64,000 nt of DNA from Candidatus Poribacteria bacterium. GTDB taxonomy: Bacteria > Poribacteria > WGA-4E > WGA-3G. The stretch is taken from NCBI GenBank assembly GCA_028820635.1, contig JAPPIG010000051.1:42029-106028 (forward strand), written 5' to 3'. Positions 1-9,040 of this stretch are shown piece by piece (the first letter of the stretch is position 1; the number at the start of each line of letters is the position of its first letter). The notes below the pieces were generated by a model, which saw only the letters and a program-made list of their open reading frames with translations, did no database searches and had not been told where the DNA came from. Both the position numbers and the translations under genes were made by a program.

Positions 1-63
1 TTCTTCAGTATCTTCTGCTGGTTCTTCAGTATCTTCTGCTGGTTCTTCAGTATCTGCCTGTGA
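1..63 (-). repeat. 21-bp in-frame tandem repeat in rpsF tail
   Basis: The unit ttcttcagtatcttctgctg(g) occurs at 1-21 and 22-42, with a diverged third copy at 43-63. Read leftward it encodes a repeating seven-residue acidic block (EEPAEDT). The repeat probably runs past the window edge. Confidence 0.85.
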
Positions 64-450
64 TTCTGCTGAATCTTCCACAGATTCAGTTGTATCTTCG
101 GCAGTGTCAGCATCCGATGTTTCGGGTTCTACCGCCTCTTTTTCTGCTAATTTCAGTTTTTCGACATCGTCTTCATAGAGCACAATCATGTGTCGTAAAA
201 TTGCTTCAATAACACGGAGTGATTGGTTCAACTGCGCAACAAAACTGGGTTCGCTTTCAAAAACATAAACTACGTAATAGCCTTCGCTGCGCTTCCGTAT
301 CGGATAGGCGAGTCGTCTTTTTCCCCAAACATCTGTGTGGATGATATTTCCACCATTTTCAATAATACCCTTGACGTTTTCGGTGAGTGCTTCCGCTTCG
401 TTCTCCTCGTGGTCAGGGGTAATGATAAGCATAAGTTCGTACGCTTTCAA
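1..450 (-). CDS. rpsF: 30S ribosomal protein S6 (C-terminus beyond window)
   Basis: Small-subunit protein of the 30S platform, partner of S18. The leftward frame reads KAYELMLIITPDHEENEAE and later KRRLAYPIRKRSEGYYVVYV, the S6 signature. The start is a TTG at 450 with an AGAGAGG ribosome-binding site 7-8 bases upstream; no ATG gives the S6 N-terminus. After about residue 105 the protein continues in a glutamate-rich tail (about 45 residues visible) that becomes an EEPAEDT heptad repeat at the window edge. S6 tails are acidic in some bacteria, but this one is unusually long. The gene is truncated by the window, and rpsR/ssb presumably lie beyond. Confidence 0.93.
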   Translation of the reverse strand, partial: MKAYELMLIITPDHEENEAEALTENVKGIIENGGNIIHTDVWGKRRLAYPIRKRSEGYYVVYVFESEPSFVAQLNQSLRVIEAILRHMIVLYEDDVEKLKLAEKEAVEPETSDADTAEDTTESVEDSAESQADTEEPAEDTEEPAEDTEE

Positions 451-825
451 TGTATATCCTCTCTTTGGACTCACGGCTCCACCGCGTAAATCAGGGAGCA
501 GAGATTAAGTATATTATTCCATCTGTCGGATAGAATTTTGCTAAATTATTTCAAGTGACATAATTATAACACATTCCAGTCGGTATATCAACTTTAAATC
601 ATGTTTTCGGTTAATTATTGCAGATGCAAAACCATTAAGTAATTGTAAACTATACTTTAACATATTTGATATTTTATGTCAAACGTTTTGATTGCTAATT
701 TCACTCAAATGCGCTATTATTTGCATAATCATGTATAATTTAAGAAGAATCTACCGAGATTATTCAGATATTGATTAATCAGGAAAAGGTTGAATATTTG
801 CTAAAAATGCCTTATACTTATAGAC
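451..825. other. AT-rich intergenic region
   Basis: 375 bases between the divergent rpsF and toxin genes. I see no open frame with a plausible product. The region is strongly AT-rich and contains the rpsF ribosome-binding site at its left end and a good sigma70-type promoter at its right end. The rpsF promoter is presumably here as well, but I cannot place it with confidence. Confidence 0.6.
790..818 (+). promoter_or_regulatory. Sigma70-like promoter of the toxin-antitoxin operon
   Basis: TTGAAT at 790-795, a 17-base spacer, and TATACT at 813-818. The toxin ATG begins 7 bases after the -10 box and no Shine-Dalgarno sequence precedes it, so the transcript is predicted to start at or next to the AUG (leaderless). 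Confidence 0.6.
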
Positions 826-1164
826 ATGCAAATTCGCCCCAGAGAAATACTTCACTATACTATGCCAAGCGGGCGTAATCCGTATCGGCAATGGTATACG
901 CGGATTAAGGATCAAAAAACACAGATAGCAATCTCTAATAGAATTTCACGATTAAGAACAGGAAACTTTGGAGATTTCAAGCGATTGAGTAAAGATTTAT
1001 ACGAATTGGGAATCCACCACGGACCCGGATATAGAGTCTATTTCGGAGTCTTTCAAAATGATATTGTTATTTTGCTTTGTGCAGGGGATAAAGGCACACA
1101 GCAGCGGGATATTACCAGATCTCAAAACTATTGGAACGACTTTCTGGAACGAATGAAGGAATAA
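826..1164 (+). CDS. RelE/HigB-family toxin (phage-derived Gp49-like, COG3657 type)
   Basis: 112-residue predicted ribosome-dependent mRNA interferase of the RelE/ParE superfamily. The pattern IKDQKTQIAISNRISRLRTG followed by GDFKRLSKDLYELGIHHGPGYRVYF and a C-terminal CAGDKGTQQRDITRSQNYW is typical of the addiction-module killer family, which is usually about 100 residues. The toxin precedes its antitoxin (higBA-like order), separated by five bases. The start is the only ATG that fits and lies just after a promoter, so it is probably read leaderless. It is expected to be autorepressed by the toxin-antitoxin complex; no operator was identified. Confidence 0.87.
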   Translation: MQIRPREILHYTMPSGRNPYRQWYTRIKDQKTQIAISNRISRLRTGNFGDFKRLSKDLYELGIHHGPGYRVYFGVFQNDIVILLCAGDKGTQQRDITRSQNYWNDFLERMKE

Positions 1165-1169
1165 TCATA

Positions 1170-1481
1170 ATGAATATAGATAATAAACTTCAGCAATACA
1201 CAATCCCTTTTAAAGACTATCTTCTTAAAGACCTTGCTGAACCTGAATTTGCAAAGGGTTATCTTCAAGCTGCGCTTCAAGATTTTGATAAAGATGGTAA
1301 CATTGAAACGCTATTGCTCTCCATGAAAGATATTGCAGAAGCACAAGGTGGAATTGAAAGACTTGTCAGCTGGACAAATCTCAATCTGCAGGATCTCACC
1401 TATCTTCTTAATTCCACGCACACACCGCAATTGGATGAAGTACTGAACATTCTCTCCAGATTAAATGACTCCCTCAGTTAA
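1170..1481 (+). CDS. HigA-like antitoxin (COG3636 type)
   Basis: 103-residue DNA-binding antitoxin partner of the upstream RelE/HigB-like toxin. The segment LQAALQDFDKDGNIETLLLS then KDIAEAQGGIERL and LTYLLN is the degenerate helix-turn-helix signature of the putative addiction-module antidote family. The frame is open upstream from 1131, but ATG 1170 is preferred: it carries a GAAGGA ribosome-binding site and begins 5 bases after the toxin stop. Co-transcribed with the toxin. Confidence 0.85.
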   Translation: MNIDNKLQQYTIPFKDYLLKDLAEPEFAKGYLQAALQDFDKDGNIETLLLSMKDIAEAQGGIERLVSWTNLNLQDLTYLLNSTHTPQLDEVLNILSRLNDSLS

Positions 1482-1534
1482 CTGGCAAAACTAAGTTGAA
1501 ATAGTTAAAAACACACAAAGAACCGAGGTCAAAA

Positions 1535-2893
1535 ATGCCAACAATTTTGGAGCGGTATCAAAAAACATTCGCAAAAGACAAAGAATTGGCACAGGCAGCA
1601 AACCAAATCTTCCCTGACGGTGTAACACATGATAGCCGTTATATGTCACCATTTCCGATTTACATTACCCGTGCGGATGGTGCGAAAAAATGGGGACTGG
1701 AAGACAGGACGTTTATAGACTATTGGGCAGGACATGGGGCACTACTGCTTGGTCATAATCCACCTGAAGTTGTGGAAGCGGTGACAGCACAGATGCATCG
1801 TGGCACACATTACGGTGCCTGCCATCCACTTGAATTGGAATGGGGCAATCTCGTAATCCAACTGATACCATCGGCGGAACGTGTCAGGTTTGTCAGTTCT
1901 GGTACTGAGGCGACATTGATGGCGATTCGTCTGGCGCGTACCTACACACGAAAAAATAAAGTGTTGAAGTTTGCCGGACATTTTCACGGTTGGCACGATA
2001 GCCTTATCTTTGGTGCATATCCGCCCTTTGATATGTCTGTTCCGGGCATTCCGCAAGAGGTGCGCGACACAACCCTTCTCTGTCCGCCGAACGATATTGA
2101 TGCCGTCGAACAACACTTGAAAACAGACAAAGACATTGCATGTATTATCCTTGAACCGACAGGTGCTTCTTTCGGAATCGTGCCAACTAATGGCGTATTC
2201 TTGCAGCAACTTCGTGAACTTACACAGAAACACGGTGTCCTTCTCATTTTTGACGAGGTGATTACAGGATTTCGGGTAGCACCCGGTGGTGCACAGGCAC
2301 ATTACAATGTTATACCTGATATGACAACATTAGCAAAAATCTTGGCTGGTGGACTTCCGGGCGGCGCACTTGCAGGAAAAAAAGAGATTCTTGAGTTAAT
2401 TTCAATGCAGGCAGAAGAAGATGGACTGAAGATGCCGCATCCCGGCACATTTAATGCGAATCCGATTTCTGCATCCGCAGGAATTGCGATGCTTAACATT
2501 GTCAAGACTGGTAGACCGCACGAACAGGCGAATCGCATCGCACAACAACTCCGCGATGAACTCAATAGCGTTATTGATAGGTATGGATTGGACTGGGTGA
2601 TTTACGGAGAATTTTCTGGTATCAGGATGCTCATCGGACACGGTGAACAGGATATACGCGCTGCTGATTTTGACCCGTATACATGGGATTATCGGAAACT
2701 CAAAGGTGGTAACGATGAAGAGTTGCTTATACATCTCCGATGCGGTTTATTGCTCAACGGTGTTGATCTTGCTACCAACGGTGGTATGACAACTGCTGTA
2801 CACACAGAAACGGACATCACAAAAACGGTGCACGCCTTTGAGCAGACGATTGAGTGGATGAAGACGGATGGGTTAATCCTGAAGTCAAAATAG
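1535..2893 (+). CDS. Class-III PLP aminotransferase, glutamate-1-semialdehyde aminomutase-like
   Basis: 452-residue fold-type I PLP enzyme related to HemL. Visible motifs are the phosphate-binding SSGTEATLMAIRLAR, the FDEVITGFR cofactor-aspartate motif and LAKILAGGLPGG with the Schiff-base lysine. The enzyme is longer than most HemL proteins and there are no other haem genes nearby. In Poribacteria-like genomes many such paralogues exist, probably acting on amino acids or amino sugars, so true HemL function is not claimed. The ribosome-binding site is weak (cgaggtc) 6 bases before the ATG. A beta-helix gene follows after 14 bases and is probably co-transcribed. Confidence 0.88.
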   Translation: MPTILERYQKTFAKDKELAQAANQIFPDGVTHDSRYMSPFPIYITRADGAKKWGLEDRTFIDYWAGHGALLLGHNPPEVVEAVTAQMHRGTHYGACHPLELEWGNLVIQLIPSAERVRFVSSGTEATLMAIRLARTYTRKNKVLKFAGHFHGWHDSLIFGAYPPFDMSVPGIPQEVRDTTLLCPPNDIDAVEQHLKTDKDIACIILEPTGASFGIVPTNGVFLQQLRELTQKHGVLLIFDEVITGFRVAPGGAQAHYNVIPDMTTLAKILAGGLPGGALAGKKEILELISMQAEEDGLKMPHPGTFNANPISASAGIAMLNIVKTGRPHEQANRIAQQLRDELNSVIDRYGLDWVIYGEFSGIRMLIGHGEQDIRAADFDPYTWDYRKLKGGNDEELLIHLRCGLLLNGVDLATNGGMTTAVHTETDITKTVHAFEQTIEWMKTDGLILKSK

Positions 2894-2907
2894 ATAATCG
2901 AAGGTGT

Positions 2908-4149
2908 ATGGATTACTACATCAGCCTATACGGAGACGATTCAAACTCAGGTATCTCTCAAAAACATCCGTGGCAGAGCATTGATAGGGTGAATGCAACT
3001 CGAATACAACCGGGCGATTCGGTGTGGTTTCACGCTGATCAGACCTTTAATGGAAACCTAACACTTTTTGGTGCAAATACAGATGCTTTGGACGAACCGA
3101 TAACATTTGGTTCTTATGGGAGCGGTAGAGCAACAATTGATGCTGGCACTGGTGCTGGTTTTTTCGCTAAAAACCGTGGCGGTGTTCGGATAGTTGATCT
3201 CAACTTTGTTGGATCGGGAACAGATCAAAACACGGGTTCTGGTATCTGGCTCGTCAACACGCTACCAGATCACGAAAAACTGACGCATATCCGTATTGAT
3301 AATGTTGATGTTAGTGGTTTTAGGCATGCAGGGATTCGTGTCGCAGCACAGCCGATTGATGGCGGTTGGAGCGGATTCAGTGATGTAAAAATTACGAACG
3401 CTAACGTCCATGAAAATGGAAATGCGGGGATAAGTTGCCTCGGTGCTTGGAAACCTGAAGTGGAGGGCTATTCTCACAAAGACATTTATGTTGGAAAGTG
3501 TCGTGTCTATAAAAATTTAGGCATTCCGGGAAAGGGGAGTCATTCGGGAAATGGTATTGTCCTCGCGCAGGTAGATGGTGCCACGATTGAACATTGTGAG
3601 GCATCCGAAAACGGAATATTAAACGATTTTGAAGGCGGCGGTCCTGTTGGTATCTGGACGTGGGACTCAAATCGTGTTCTCATTCAGTTCAACGAATCTT
3701 ATCATAACCGAACGGGAAGCAGTAAAGATGGCGGCGGATTTGATCTGGATGGAGGTGTGCGAAATTCAATTGTGCAGTATAACTACTCACACGATAACGA
3801 TGGTGCTGGGTATCTGTTAGCGCAATTTGAAGGAGCAAAGGCATTCCATAATAACGTTATACGCAATAATCTCAGTGAAAATGATGGGCGAAAGAATAGT
3901 TATGGCGGTATCCACCTCTGGTCTACTGGTGCAAATGGCGGTATCAGAAACACCACTATCTATCGGAATACAATCCTCACAAAAAAATCTGATGTTGGGA
4001 ATCCCGCTGCAGTTGACTGTATGAGTGAAGGAGCTCACAATATCCGTTTCTACAATAACACCTTTAAAACCGATGGCAAAGCAGTGCTAATTCGTGGAGA
4101 AGATAATCCAGAAGTAATTTTTGAAGGTAACATTTGCTTGACTACTTAA
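2908..4149 (+). CDS. Right-handed parallel beta-helix protein
   Basis: 413 residues without a signal peptide. The N-terminus MDYYISLYGDDSNSGIS resembles the DUF1565/beta-helix opening (YVSP.GNDSNSGTS). The body shows repeated short strands with stacked Asn/Gly (NVHENGNAGIS, NESYHNRTGSSKDGGG, YNYSHDNDGAGYL, NNLSENDG), typical of pectate-lyase-like beta-helices. The longer frame from 2854 would overlap the aminotransferase; ATG 2908 has a GAAGG site 3-4 bases upstream and matches the family N-terminus. The substrate is unknown, perhaps a polysaccharide. The absence of a signal peptide is odd for this fold. Confidence 0.8.
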   Translation: MDYYISLYGDDSNSGISQKHPWQSIDRVNATRIQPGDSVWFHADQTFNGNLTLFGANTDALDEPITFGSYGSGRATIDAGTGAGFFAKNRGGVRIVDLNFVGSGTDQNTGSGIWLVNTLPDHEKLTHIRIDNVDVSGFRHAGIRVAAQPIDGGWSGFSDVKITNANVHENGNAGISCLGAWKPEVEGYSHKDIYVGKCRVYKNLGIPGKGSHSGNGIVLAQVDGATIEHCEASENGILNDFEGGGPVGIWTWDSNRVLIQFNESYHNRTGSSKDGGGFDLDGGVRNSIVQYNYSHDNDGAGYLLAQFEGAKAFHNNVIRNNLSENDGRKNSYGGIHLWSTGANGGIRNTTIYRNTILTKKSDVGNPAAVDCMSEGAHNIRFYNNTFKTDGKAVLIRGEDNPEVIFEGNICLTT

Positions 4150-4182
4150 CTTGGATGGCGAAGGATTGACAGGAGGGAGAAA

Positions 4183-5775
4183 ATGAGGCGTTTTGGAACT
4201 CAAGGGCGTGTGTATCCTGATCGACACTATGTTGTCCCGCGCGCCGAAGAAATTGCTGACTTCATCGCACGTGTAAAAGATGGAAGGTATATCGTTCTCT
4301 TTGCCCCACGCCAGACCGGAAAAACCACTTTCTTCCGATTTGCCCTTGAGGCACTAACCACAGAAGATCCAACCTATTTCCCTATTCAGTTAGATTTTCA
4401 AATTATGCGAAATTCCTCGCCACCTGTTTTTTATGATAGATTTTCTCAGCTGATTCGTAGGGAAATTGAGTATGTTCTACAAAATAGAAAAGTGGAACTG
4501 TCTGAGAATGTAACACAATTTTTAGAGGATACACAAATAAGTGATCATTATTCAATGACAGATTATTTTGAACAATTAGCGGTTATTCTCGGTAATCAGA
4601 GAGTTGTGCTCCTTATTGATGAGTTTGACGGCATTCCTCAAACTGTTGTAAGTGATTTCCTTTATGCCCTCCGTTATATCTATCTTGATGAAAAACTTCA
4701 ATGCCCACAAAGCGTTGGAATAGTCGGTGTTAAGAGTATTAGTCAACTCAACTATGATCGATCTGTTTCACCGTTTAATATCCAAGATGAGTTTCGCTTG
4801 CCAAACTTTACGCTTCAACAAGTTCAAGAACTACTTTCGCAATATACAGATGAGGTAGGTCAAGATTTCGCACCAGAGGTGATCGCCTCTATCCACAAGC
4901 AAACCGCTGGGCAACCTGTACTTGTGAACCGCTTCGCGCAGATTCTCACTGAGGAGATGGATATTCCCAAAACCGAAACTATTACCCCTATACACTTCTC
5001 AGAGGCACACATGCAGCTTCTTCGTGGACGAAATACGAATATACAGCATCTAACAACGAATGTCCGCAGAGACCCGCGCTTTGAAAGTATGTTGATGAAA
5101 ATCATGGCGCGTGAGGAAGGCGTGGATTTCAACCTTGATGATGACATCATCAGTGAACTTGCCACTTACGGTGTTATCCGAGAAGCACCTGACGGAAGGT
5201 GTGAGATAGTTAATCCAATTTATCTCTACCGTATTATGAGAACCTTCAAACCGACATTCAATGGGTTGGAGAATGAGTATCTGTCTGAAGAGAAGGATGA
5301 ATGTTTCTTGGATTACCTTACACCTAAAGGACAAATTGACATGGTGTCTTTGCTTGATAACTTCGGAGATTTTATCGCTCGTGTTGGTTTCCGCATCTTG
5401 CAAGTACCGGATAAACCGCAGGAATATGTTGGACAGCATCTGCTTTATGCCTACCTTGAACAGTTTATCCGCAGCGTAGGTGGAAATATGTACCTTGAAG
5501 TGCAAACAGGTCGTGGTAGAATGGATATGCTTCTCATCCACAACCAGCGGAAATACATCGTAGAAACCAAGGTTTGGGAAGGTAGCAATCGCTATGCAGC
5601 GGGCAAAAAACAACTCACCGCGTATATGGAATTGGAAGGAACTACAGAGGGTTACTATGTTGTGTTTGATCATCGCGAGAATCCAGAACCGAAAGTTGAG
5701 ACAGAAACGGTGGACGGTTTGACAATTCGGAGTTACGTTATTCCGGTGATACAAGCACGTCCTTCATCAGTTTAG
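4183..5775 (+). CDS. AAA-ATPase with C-terminal PD-(D/E)XK nuclease-like domain
   Basis: 530 residues. The N-terminal AAA_35-type ATPase has Walker A APRQTGKTT (residues 41-49) and Walker B VVLLIDEFDG (141-150). The C-terminal domain has GRGRMDML followed by YIVETKVWEG, the D...ExK core of PDDEXK_9-type domains, then a Q in KKQLTAYM. This AAA-ATPase/PDDEXK_9 pairing is a widespread family of unknown function, often in mobile or accessory regions. A strong AGGAGG site precedes the ATG. It could act in DNA restriction or repair, or be a decayed mobile gene; no partner gene is adjacent. Confidence 0.82.
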   Translation: MRRFGTQGRVYPDRHYVVPRAEEIADFIARVKDGRYIVLFAPRQTGKTTFFRFALEALTTEDPTYFPIQLDFQIMRNSSPPVFYDRFSQLIRREIEYVLQNRKVELSENVTQFLEDTQISDHYSMTDYFEQLAVILGNQRVVLLIDEFDGIPQTVVSDFLYALRYIYLDEKLQCPQSVGIVGVKSISQLNYDRSVSPFNIQDEFRLPNFTLQQVQELLSQYTDEVGQDFAPEVIASIHKQTAGQPVLVNRFAQILTEEMDIPKTETITPIHFSEAHMQLLRGRNTNIQHLTTNVRRDPRFESMLMKIMAREEGVDFNLDDDIISELATYGVIREAPDGRCEIVNPIYLYRIMRTFKPTFNGLENEYLSEEKDECFLDYLTPKGQIDMVSLLDNFGDFIARVGFRILQVPDKPQEYVGQHLLYAYLEQFIRSVGGNMYLEVQTGRGRMDMLLIHNQRKYIVETKVWEGSNRYAAGKKQLTAYMELEGTTEGYYVVFDHRENPEPKVETETVDGLTIRSYVIPVIQARPSSV

Positions 5776-5850
5776 ACAGAATACTAAAGCAACAAGGAGC
5801 ACTGCAGCCTTAAGAAAACTAAAACGAAATATGAAAGGAACAGACGAAAA

Positions 5851-6834
5851 ATGAAAACAATTACCTATCGTGATGCGCTAAAAGAGGCATTGATAGAGGA
5901 GATGGAACGCGACGAAGCGGTCTTTCTCATGGGGGAAGATATTGCTGAGTATGGCGGTGCATATAAGGTCACGGATGGTCTCTTTAAACAATTTGGAAAA
6001 GATCGTATCCGAAACACACCGATTTCTGAAGCCGCTATTATCGGCACAGCGCTTGGTGCTGCTGTAACAGGCATGCGTCCTGTAGCAGAACTGATGTATA
6101 TTGACTTTACTGCTGTTGGGATGGATCAGATTGTCAATCAAGTTGCTAAAATTCGCTATATGGTGGGTGGGCAATTGGATGTGCCACTTGTTATCCGCAC
6201 GCAAGGTGGTGCAGGTCGTTCCTCCGCTGCACAGCACGCACAAAGTCTTGAGGCGTGGTTCGTACATATTCCAGGTCTGCTTGTTGTGATGCCAGCTACC
6301 CCTTATGACGCGAAAGGGTTACTAAAAACCGCTATCCGAAACGACAACCCGATTATGTTTATTGAACACAAACTGCTTTATACTGAAGAGGGTGAAATTC
6401 CCGATGAGGAGTACACTATTCCATTGGGTGAAGCGGATGTAAAACGTGAAGGTGAAGATATAACAATTTTAGCGACATCGCGTATGGTATTGAAAGCACT
6501 TGATGCTGCAGATGAACTGAGTGAAGAAGGCATCTCAGCGGAGGTTGTTGATCCAAGAACATTGATGCCGCTTGACAAAGAGACCATTTTTGAGTCTGTA
6601 AAGAAAACAAATCGCCTATTAATTGCGCATGAAGCAGTTGGCAGAGCAGGGTTCGGTGCTGAGATCGCTGCGCTCGTTGTTCGCGAAGCGTTTGATTATC
6701 TTGATGCGCCAATTGAACGCGTCGCTGCAGTGCCAGTACCTGTTCCTTTTGCCCCCGTGATGGAGAAATTTGTTATTCCGGATACTGAACAAATTGTTGA
6801 TGCTGCTCGGAAGTTAGTTAGATACGAAATTTGA
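5851..6834 (+). CDS. pdhB: Pyruvate dehydrogenase E1 beta subunit (2-oxoacid dehydrogenase)
   Basis: 327 residues, full length for the E1 beta family. It forms the thiamine-diphosphate heterotetramer with E1 alpha that decarboxylates pyruvate (or branched-chain oxoacids) for transfer to E2. Diagnostic stretches are TYRDALKEAL, MGEDIAEYGGAYKVT, NTPISEAAIIG, GGAGRSSAAQHAQSLEAWF and VDPRTLMPLD. The alpha subunit, E2 and E3 are not adjacent. An AAAGGA site lies 9-10 bases before the ATG. Which oxoacid it uses cannot be settled from sequence alone. Confidence 0.93.
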   Translation: MKTITYRDALKEALIEEMERDEAVFLMGEDIAEYGGAYKVTDGLFKQFGKDRIRNTPISEAAIIGTALGAAVTGMRPVAELMYIDFTAVGMDQIVNQVAKIRYMVGGQLDVPLVIRTQGGAGRSSAAQHAQSLEAWFVHIPGLLVVMPATPYDAKGLLKTAIRNDNPIMFIEHKLLYTEEGEIPDEEYTIPLGEADVKREGEDITILATSRMVLKALDAADELSEEGISAEVVDPRTLMPLDKETIFESVKKTNRLLIAHEAVGRAGFGAEIAALVVREAFDYLDAPIERVAAVPVPVPFAPVMEKFVIPDTEQIVDAARKLVRYEI

Positions 6835-6839
6835 AAACA

Positions 6840-7005
6840 CCGTTAGCTGTGGTAGATGCGGTTTCCTAACCGCATCATAGAATTAATTTAAAAAACCTCG
6901 TAGGTCGGGTAGAACGGAACTGAGAAAGAGAGTGCTAATAGCCAAACATGTCTCAAATTACATACCTACCTATTCCAGTTAGGTAGGAGTGAAACCCGAC
7001 AATAG
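6840..7005. repeat. Palindromic repeats after pdhB
   Basis: GATGCGGTT-TCCT-AACCGCATC at 6855-6876 is a perfect 9-bp stem with a 4-base loop. It belongs to the same repeat group as sequences near 11640-11660, 34931-34960 and 39460-39490. A second, looser inverted pair is TAGGTCGGGTAGAACGGAAC (6901-6920) and GAGTGAAACCCGAC (6987-7000), related to the repeat at the window's right edge. No T-run follows, so this is not a classical terminator. Confidence 0.6.
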
Positions 7006-7028
7006 ACTTATAAAGAAGGAGAAATAAC

Positions 7029-7976
7029 ATGGAAATATCCGAATACTTGCATCTTATTACACCAAAACGAATTCTATTTGTGATTATTGGTGTAGCAGTC
7101 TTGGTGAGTTTAACAACCAGTTTTTACACTGTTGAAGCAGACGAAATCGCTGTTGTCTTGATGTTCGGAAAATCTGTCCGAAAAACCGAACCCGGGCTCC
7201 ACTTCAAGTTACCTTTTGGCATTGAGAAAGCCGTGAAGGTACAGGTACGAAAGGTCTTCAAGGAAGAATTCGGATTTAGAACACTTAAAGCAGGTGTCCG
7301 TACCCAGTATGACCCCAGTGATTTTGGAGAAGAATCTTTACTACTGACCGGAGACCTGAACATTGCTGATGTTGAATGGGTCGTTCAGTACAAAATTAAT
7401 GACCCCGAAAAATATCTATTTTCTGTTAGGAATCCTCGGTATGCTTTGCGAGATCTATCAGAATCAGTGATGAGTCGAGTGATTGGAGACCGCACTGTTA
7501 CCGAAGTGTTAACTGTTGGACGTATAGAAATTGCTGCGGAAGTAGAACAACATCTGCAGACACTTCTTGATTTGTATGAAACAGGGTTAGATGTAGCAAC
7601 GGTGACACTGCAGGACGTTAATCCACCAGAAAAGGTGAAGTCTGCATTTAACGCGGTTAATGAAGCAAAGCAGGAAAAAGACCGTCTCATCAATGAAGCG
7701 TGGCGTGATTACAACCAATCTGTTCCGAAATCTAAAGGATTGGCACAACAACAGATTTCAGAAGCAGAAGGTTACGCGCTGAAACGTGTTAACCAAGCAC
7801 AAGGGGACGCGGATAAATTCAATGCAATACGCGCTGAGTATCAAAAAGCGAAAGAGGTAACTCGCCAACGACTCTATCTGGAAACGATGCAGGACGTTTT
7901 GCCTCAGGTTAAAGAAATTTATGTCATCGATACTGAAACCAACACACCGATCCCTATTCTGCAACTAAAAGAATAG
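7029..7976 (+). CDS. hflK: HflK-like SPFH/band 7 membrane protein
   Basis: 315 residues. One N-terminal membrane helix (residues about 14-32) is followed by the SPFH domain: TVEADEIAVVLMFGK, then TGDLNIADVEWVVQYKI and YETGLDVATVTLQDVNPP, and a charged coiled-coil stretch. HflK with HflC forms the large ring around the FtsH protease and modulates membrane protein turnover. A GAAGGAG site precedes the ATG. The stop at 7976 is followed 36 bases later by hflC, so the two form an operon. It lacks the long glycine-rich N-terminus of proteobacterial HflK. Confidence 0.9.
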   Translation: MEISEYLHLITPKRILFVIIGVAVLVSLTTSFYTVEADEIAVVLMFGKSVRKTEPGLHFKLPFGIEKAVKVQVRKVFKEEFGFRTLKAGVRTQYDPSDFGEESLLLTGDLNIADVEWVVQYKINDPEKYLFSVRNPRYALRDLSESVMSRVIGDRTVTEVLTVGRIEIAAEVEQHLQTLLDLYETGLDVATVTLQDVNPPEKVKSAFNAVNEAKQEKDRLINEAWRDYNQSVPKSKGLAQQQISEAEGYALKRVNQAQGDADKFNAIRAEYQKAKEVTRQRLYLETMQDVLPQVKEIYVIDTETNTPIPILQLKE

Positions 7977-8012
7977 TTGATAGCAAGTTGCTTCAACAAA
8001 AGGAGTTTTCTG

Positions 8013-8972
8013 ATGAAATTCAAGATACTGGTACCGTTGATTATCGTTGTTATTCTGGTGGTTATATTCTCCTCTGGTGCGTTCTATATTGTGTATGAAG
8101 GTGAACAGGTTGTCATTACTGAATTTGGTCGTCCTGTTGGCGATCCCATTGTCAATGCGGGATTAAAAATGAAGACACCATTTATTCAGCAGGTACACCG
8201 CTTTGATAAGCGCATCCTTGAATGGGACGGTTCTCCAAATCAGATTCCGACAAAGGACAAGAAATTTATCTGGCTTGATACGACAGCACGTTGGCGGATT
8301 AAAGATGCACTCCAATTCTATGAGGCACTCGGAACAGAGGTGCTGGCACAATCACGACTGGACGATATTATTGATTCTGCGGCACGTGATTTAGTGACAG
8401 CACAACTGTTGATTGAAGTCGTTCGCAATTCAAACCAAGTGTTAGAACAGAATACTGAAATCCTTGAAGATGATGAAGGTCAATCCGGCGAACCGTTAGA
8501 AGAGATTCAGATTGGTAGAGAGAAGATTACGCAGATGATTCGTGAAAAAGCACAAGAAGCTGTTCCGCAGTTTGGTATTGAACTCGTTGATGTGCAGGTA
8601 AAACGGATTAACTATGTAGACGAAGTTCGACAGAAAGTTTTTGACCGTATGATTTCGGAACGTCAGCGTATCTCCGAGAAATATAAATCTGAAGGCGAAG
8701 GCGAAGCGGCGAATATCATGGGGCAGAAACAGAAGGAGTTAGAACGTATCCAATCGGAGGCATACAAGCAAGCAGAACAGATTAAAGGGGATGCTGATGC
8801 GCAAGCTATCCAGATTTATGCTGATGCACACGGCAAAGACCCGGAGTTTTTTGCCTTCCTCCAGACCTTAGAGACCTATCGTAAAACAAGCAGCGCAAGC
8901 ACGAAACTTATCTTGTCAACAGATAGTGAACTCTATAAATATCTTAAAAGTGCCCAATTACTGAGGCGGTGA
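8013..8972 (+). CDS. hflC: HflC-like SPFH/band 7 membrane protein
   Basis: 319 residues, partner of HflK. Membrane helix about residues 5-25, then the SPFH domain (YIVYEGEQVVITEFGRPVG, VNAGLKMKTPFIQQV, DKKFIWLDTTARWRI) and coiled coil with the typical HflC ending FFAFLQTLETYRKT. The frame is open from 7977, but ATG 8013 has an AGGAG site 8 bases upstream and gives the normal HflC N-terminus. Probably an inner-membrane regulator of FtsH, co-transcribed with hflK. Confidence 0.91.
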   Translation: MKFKILVPLIIVVILVVIFSSGAFYIVYEGEQVVITEFGRPVGDPIVNAGLKMKTPFIQQVHRFDKRILEWDGSPNQIPTKDKKFIWLDTTARWRIKDALQFYEALGTEVLAQSRLDDIIDSAARDLVTAQLLIEVVRNSNQVLEQNTEILEDDEGQSGEPLEEIQIGREKITQMIREKAQEAVPQFGIELVDVQVKRINYVDEVRQKVFDRMISERQRISEKYKSEGEGEAANIMGQKQKELERIQSEAYKQAEQIKGDADAQAIQIYADAHGKDPEFFAFLQTLETYRKTSSASTKLILSTDSELYKYLKSAQLLRR

Positions 8973-9040
8973 GTGTCTGAACATTACTATTGAGTCTTGA
9001 TTTATTCAAAACGCTATTGTATAATACCGATATGGCGCAA

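Noticed and set aside
223-489. 88-residue rightward ORF
   Set aside because: Antisense shadow of rpsF, which has a strong family match and a ribosome-binding site.
1742-2302. 186-residue leftward ORF opposite the aminotransferase
   Set aside because: Composition is Cys/His-rich and arbitrary, and the other strand carries conserved PLP-enzyme motifs.
5050-5754. 234-residue leftward ORF opposite the AAA-ATPase/nuclease gene
   Set aside because: No family resemblance and no ribosome-binding site; the opposite frame is a clear protein domain.
6925-6945. GAGTGCTAA, half of a CIRCE (HrcA) operator
   Set aside because: Only one half-site is present and no TTAGCACTC partner occurs at 9 bases; it is not upstream of a chaperone gene.
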